Positions 61,290-64,000 of a DNA stretch of 64,000 bases are shown here, piece after piece. Numbering within the stretch: position 1 is the first letter of the stretch; each line of letters begins with the position of its first letter. The stretch is taken from assembly GCF_024362345.1 (NCBI RefSeq), contig NZ_CP101505.1, forward strand, positions 2,129,501 to 2,193,500, given 5' to 3'. Made by a program: the position numbers and the translations under genes. Below the pieces are notes generated by a model. It was not told where the DNA came from. It did no database searches and saw nothing but the letters and a program-made list of their open reading frames with translations. The DNA is from Polaribacter dokdonensis. Lineage in GTDB: Bacteria > Bacteroidota > Bacteroidia > Flavobacteriales > Flavobacteriaceae.

Positions 61290-61748
61290 TTACATTTTTT
61301 CTGCAGCTACTTTTACTGCTTTTTCAATTCTATTATAAGATGCGCATCTGCAAATATTACCATGCATTGCTTCTCTAATTTCTTCTTCTGATGGATTATT
61401 ATTTTCATTTAGAAATGCAGAAGCAGTCATGATTTGACCTGCTTGACAATAACCACATTGAGGTACATCTATTTCTTTCCAAGCTTCTTGCACAGGGTGT
61501 TTACCATCTTCAGATAATCCTTCTATAGTTGTAATTTTTACATCATCTAATAGTGAAACTTTCATTTGACAACTTCTTACAGCTGTTCCATCTAAATGAA
61601 CAGTGCAAGCACCACATTGTGCAATACCACAACCAAACTTTGTACCAACTAAATTTAGTTCATCTCTTAAAACCCATAAAAGGGGAGTGTCTTCATCTGC
61701 AGTAACAGACTGATTTTTTCCATTAATATTTAAAGTATAGTTTGGCAT
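61290..61748 (-). CDS. [2Fe-2S] iron-sulfur subunit of the molybdenum hydroxylase (IorA-like)
   Basis: A 152-residue subunit with two [2Fe-2S] clusters: the plant-type site Cys40, Cys45, Cys48, Cys60 and the second site Cys98, Cys101, Cys133, Cys135 (QCGYCQAGQ and GNICRCASY). It passes electrons from the molybdenum centre. It has no signal peptide and probably travels with the Tat-tagged large subunit. It leads the operon with the large subunit and the AraC regulator. Confidence 0.95.
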   Translation of the reverse strand: MPNYTLNINGKNQSVTADEDTPLLWVLRDELNLVGTKFGCGIAQCGACTVHLDGTAVRSCQMKVSLLDDVKITTIEGLSEDGKHPVQEAWKEIDVPQCGYCQAGQIMTASAFLNENNNPSEEEIREAMHGNICRCASYNRIEKAVKVAAEKM

Positions 61749-61833
61749 AAGAAGTATTTTTAGAATTGGATTTGTAAGTTACAAAAATTTCTAATTGAAA
61801 ATAATGCCAGAAATAATTTAACAGTTCTATAAT

Positions 61834-62991
61834 TTAATTCTCTGAACTATAGAAATCGAAACCTAAGGTTGGTTTGTAATTGGCATCAAATAAAGTGGCA
61901 TTGTCCCAATGAGAACCTTGGCCCCACCTAGTAGAGCAATTGTTAGAAACCCAAGCAGGCTCCCAATAAACTAAACCTGAACCACCTGCATTTTTTATGG
62001 CTGTTTTTAAGTCTAATAGATATTTTAACTGCCCAACTTGAGTGGCATCATACCCAGAAATTAAAGCATCTGTACCTAAAATATTATTTGCACTATCTGC
62101 ATTTAAAAGGCTAAATGGATAAGCGGTTTCTACAATCATTAATTTTTTATTGTAGGTATCAATTAAACTTTTTAAAACAGGTGTTACGTTTTGAATGGTA
62201 TATTGAGACCAATTTGGATAATAAGATAAACCAATCCAATCGAAATCTGTAACTCCATTTTCGTTTGCTTCCTTAAACCACCAAACACCATTTTCTGGCT
62301 GAGCAATATGCAGCATTACTTCTATATTCTTGTTTTTTGCTGATGATAAATCTCTTACTGCTTTAATACCTTTATTAATTAAATAGGAATTTCTAGACCA
62401 ATCCATAGCATTTGCATTGTTGTCTTTTTGTAAAATCATCAAATTAATTTCATTACCCACTTGAACCATTTCTGGTAGCAGATTTTTACGAGATAACTTG
62501 TCTAAAATCCTATAAGTATAATTATAGATTGAATCTCCTAAGACTGGTAAATTGTCTACAACTGGCAACCAGGCTTTAGGTATTTCTTGTTTTTCAGGAT
62601 CTACCCAATCATCTGAATAATGAAAATCTAAAAGTACTTTTGTATTTGTGTTTTTTGCTCTTTGAATTGTTTTTTCTACATCTTCGAAGTTAGAGTAATT
62701 GGTCCAAGTTGGGTTATGCCACAAACGAACACGAACTAAATTGTTTCCTCCATCAGCAAAAATTTTGAATACATCTTCTGAGTCGCCATCTTTATTTTTA
62801 TAGGTCACTCCACAGTTTTCCATTTCATTTACATAGGATAAATCTGCACCTAGATAAAATTCACTTTCGGTTGTTTCTGGTAAAATAGTGGTATCATTAT
62901 TTGCTTCCTTTTCTGTGGAACAAGAAAGTAATAAAATAGATAAAAAATATAACAAGAGGTACTTTAGTCTTTGCTTAAGAATAGATTTCAT
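61834..62991 (-). CDS. arabinogalactan endo-beta-1,4-galactanase, GH53 lipoprotein
   Basis: The ATG at 62991 gives 385 residues (the TTG at 63012 adds seven). A lipobox ends LSILLLSC (Cys24). GH53 features are FYLGADLSYVNEMENCG, WHNPTWTNYSNF and the acid/base Glu181 in VQVGNEINLM, with nucleophile Glu288 in MIVETAYPF. It cleaves beta-1,4-galactan in pectin side chains or similar algal polymers. It is alone: no SusC/D pair or sugar transporter is adjacent. The cell-surface anchor is inferred. Confidence 0.92.
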   Translation of the reverse strand: MKSILKQRLKYLLLYFLSILLLSCSTEKEANNDTTILPETTESEFYLGADLSYVNEMENCGVTYKNKDGDSEDVFKIFADGGNNLVRVRLWHNPTWTNYSNFEDVEKTIQRAKNTNTKVLLDFHYSDDWVDPEKQEIPKAWLPVVDNLPVLGDSIYNYTYRILDKLSRKNLLPEMVQVGNEINLMILQKDNNANAMDWSRNSYLINKGIKAVRDLSSAKNKNIEVMLHIAQPENGVWWFKEANENGVTDFDWIGLSYYPNWSQYTIQNVTPVLKSLIDTYNKKLMIVETAYPFSLLNADSANNILGTDALISGYDATQVGQLKYLLDLKTAIKNAGGSGLVYWEPAWVSNNCSTRWGQGSHWDNATLFDANYKPTLGFDFYSSEN

Positions 62992-63081
62992 TTTTAGTGA
63001 GCTAAATTTCAAGTGAAGTTAGTAAAACTTTTATAGCTCTAAAAAATAAAAGTCTGGATTGTAAATCCAGACTTTATAAAC

Positions 63082-63417
63082 CTATTTGTTGCCTAACATT
63101 AATAACTCATTGCAGACAATTTCTGTTACATATCTCTTTTCACCCTCTTTTGTTTCATAGTTTCTGCTGGTAAGTTTACCTTCTATAGCAACCTCATTTC
63201 CTTTTTGCAGATACCTTTCTATAATATCTGCAGTTTTATTCCAAGCTACAATGTTATGCCATTGAGTATCTGTTACTTTTTCACCATTGGCATTTTTGTA
63301 ACTTTCATTGGTAGCAATAGAGAATTTTGCTAGTTTTTTACCACTATCTAAGGTGATGATTTCTGGGTTGTTTCCTAAATTTCCAATTAACTGTACTTTG
63401 TTTCTTAACGTACTCAT
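63082..63417 (-). CDS. ssb: single-stranded DNA-binding protein
   Basis: The ATG at 63417 gives 111 residues beginning MSTLRNKVQLIGNLGNNPEI; the longer frame opens only with GTG at 63468. The OB-fold pattern is clear (KKLAKFSIATNESYK, TQWHNIVAWNKTADI, GNEVAIEGKLTSRNYETKEG). It lacks the acidic C-terminal tail of replicative SSB, so it may be an accessory SSB for recombination or repair. It lies near a zinc-ribbon gene with the opposite direction. No partner is in reach. Confidence 0.93.
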   Translation of the reverse strand: MSTLRNKVQLIGNLGNNPEIITLDSGKKLAKFSIATNESYKNANGEKVTDTQWHNIVAWNKTADIIERYLQKGNEVAIEGKLTSRNYETKEGEKRYVTEIVCNELLMLGNK

Positions 63418-63542
63418 AAGATAAGTTTTTAAATTATTTATTTTATTGTTGTCAATTATTTTCGACACTGCAAAGATGCAACACCATCAAAAGTTTAATC
63501 GGTTTAAAAGCGCTTACTTTCGGTTGTAAATATTTGTAGTCG

Positions 63543-63572
63543 TTTGTAAACGAATAAATTATTGTACCTTTA
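63543..63572 (+). promoter_or_regulatory. promoter of the zinc-ribbon gene (-33 TTTG, -7 TACCTTTA)
   Basis: TTTG at 63543-63546 and TACCTTTA at 63565-63572 with an 18-bp spacer match the Bacteroidota consensus in all but the last base. The ATG at 63577 is 4 bp after the -7 box, so the transcript would be leaderless or nearly so. Confidence 0.6.
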
Positions 63573-63576
63573 CAAG

Positions 63577-63930
63577 ATGGAAAAAAGAAGTTGTTTAGAG
63601 TGTGGAGAAGCTGTTAAAGGTAGAGTAGATAAGAAATTTTGTTCTGATTACTGTAGAAATTCGTACAACAATAAAGTAAATAAAGACAGTAAAAATCTTA
63701 TTAGAAACATTAATAATAGATTGAGAAAAAATTATAAAATCTTATCTGATTTAAACGTTTCAGGTAAAACCAAAGTAACCAGAACCAAATTATATGATAA
63801 AGGTTTTGATTTTCAATTCTTTACATCTATCTATAAAACAAAAACAGGTAACACCTATTTTTATGTCTATAATGAAGGTTATTTGGCCTTAGAAAACGAA
63901 ATGTTTTTATTAATAAGAAAAGAAGCTTAA
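63577..63930 (+). CDS. small zinc-ribbon protein
   Basis: The ATG at 63577 gives 117 residues. The N-terminus is a treble-clef-type zinc ribbon: C6-x2-C9 (SCLECGEA) and C22-x3-C26 (KFCSDYCRNSYNN), similar to DUF2116/MYND-like ribbons. The rest is basic and helical, with aromatic strands near the end (GNTYFYVYNEGYLALE). Nucleic-acid or protein binding is likely; no partner is known. It converges with a gene whose stop is 2 bp away. Confidence 0.75.
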   Translation: MEKRSCLECGEAVKGRVDKKFCSDYCRNSYNNKVNKDSKNLIRNINNRLRKNYKILSDLNVSGKTKVTRTKLYDKGFDFQFFTSIYKTKTGNTYFYVYNEGYLALENEMFLLIRKEA

Positions 63931-63932
63931 TT

Positions 63933-64000
63933 CTATTTCCAAGTATTTCCTTTCACTTTAATTGCAGCCTTTAAAACATCTTTCTGACTTAATTGGCCTA
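63933..64000 (-). CDS. C-terminus of an unidentified protein, cut by window edge
   Basis: On the minus strand the frame ending at a TAG (63933-63935) reads GQLSQKDVLKAAIKVKGNTW-K for the 21-22 residues present. Protein-like composition and a convergent position 2 bp past the zinc-ribbon gene support a real gene. Too little is present for a family call. Confidence 0.55.
   Translation of the reverse strand, partial: GQLSQKDVLKAAIKVKGNTWK

Overview
The window is chromosomal DNA of a low-GC member of the Bacteroidota, most likely a marine-type Flavobacteriaceae. This is inferred from the AT-rich coding sequence, recurrent TAnnTTTG-type promoter elements, few clear Shine-Dalgarno sites, tRNAs without an encoded CCA, the five-gene Bat aerotolerance cluster, and family markers such as DUF4286, GIN-domain proteins and TonB receptors with a carboxypeptidase-like N-domain. 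I saw no phage, insertion sequence, CRISPR array or rRNA; most of it is ordinary core genome.

Layout. 1-2850 (minus strand): panB, a small membrane protein, a 2-hydroxyacid dehydrogenase, a DUF1801 protein and a VOC protein cut by the window edge. 2973-8343: a secreted NTF2-like protein, an ECF sigma factor with a zinc-binding partner, an O-methyltransferase, tatA, small unknowns, a TrmH-type methyltransferase, then a noncoding stretch with nested inverted repeats and an apparently frameshifted lipoprotein gene. 8477-18657: mutS, a second TrmH-type methyltransferase, a possible structured RNA, mgtE-rsmA-DUF4286-TPR, a 47-residue gene behind a sigma-54-like promoter, serS and ribF. 18849-26195: a TonB-dependent receptor with a GDSL-type lipoprotein, tRNA-Gly and tRNA-Leu, then two convergent AraC-type regulators, one of which carries a C-terminal BLUF blue-light sensor.

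26335-40479 (plus strand): HupE/UreJ, dCMP deaminase, S41 protease, LpxH, the MoxR-DUF58-BatA-E cluster, and a SulP transporter followed by a beta carbonic anhydrase. 40544-53480: CvpA, an SDR enzyme, a thioredoxin-like lipid-face protein, YraN, an AraC regulator with a serine hydrolase, an S66 carboxypeptidase, metG, an HDAC-family protein and two lipoproteins (one OmpA-like). 53670-64000: a 771-residue secreted protein behind a second sigma-54-like promoter, a DoxX-lipoprotein-GIN operon, a two-gene molybdenum hydroxylase cotranscribed with an AraC regulator, a GH53 galactanase, an SSB protein, a zinc-ribbon protein and the C-terminus of an unidentified protein.

The observations most worth following up are the AraC-BLUF fusion (a candidate one-protein light-responsive transcription factor), the two -24/-12 promoters, the overlapping palindromes between the AraC gene and the serine hydrolase gene, the heptamer tandem repeat inside the Bat cluster, the nested inverted-repeat element near 7 kb and the candidate structured RNA near 11.8 kb. 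Promoter calls rest on reading the consensus by eye, and every family assignment on motif recognition without a database search.
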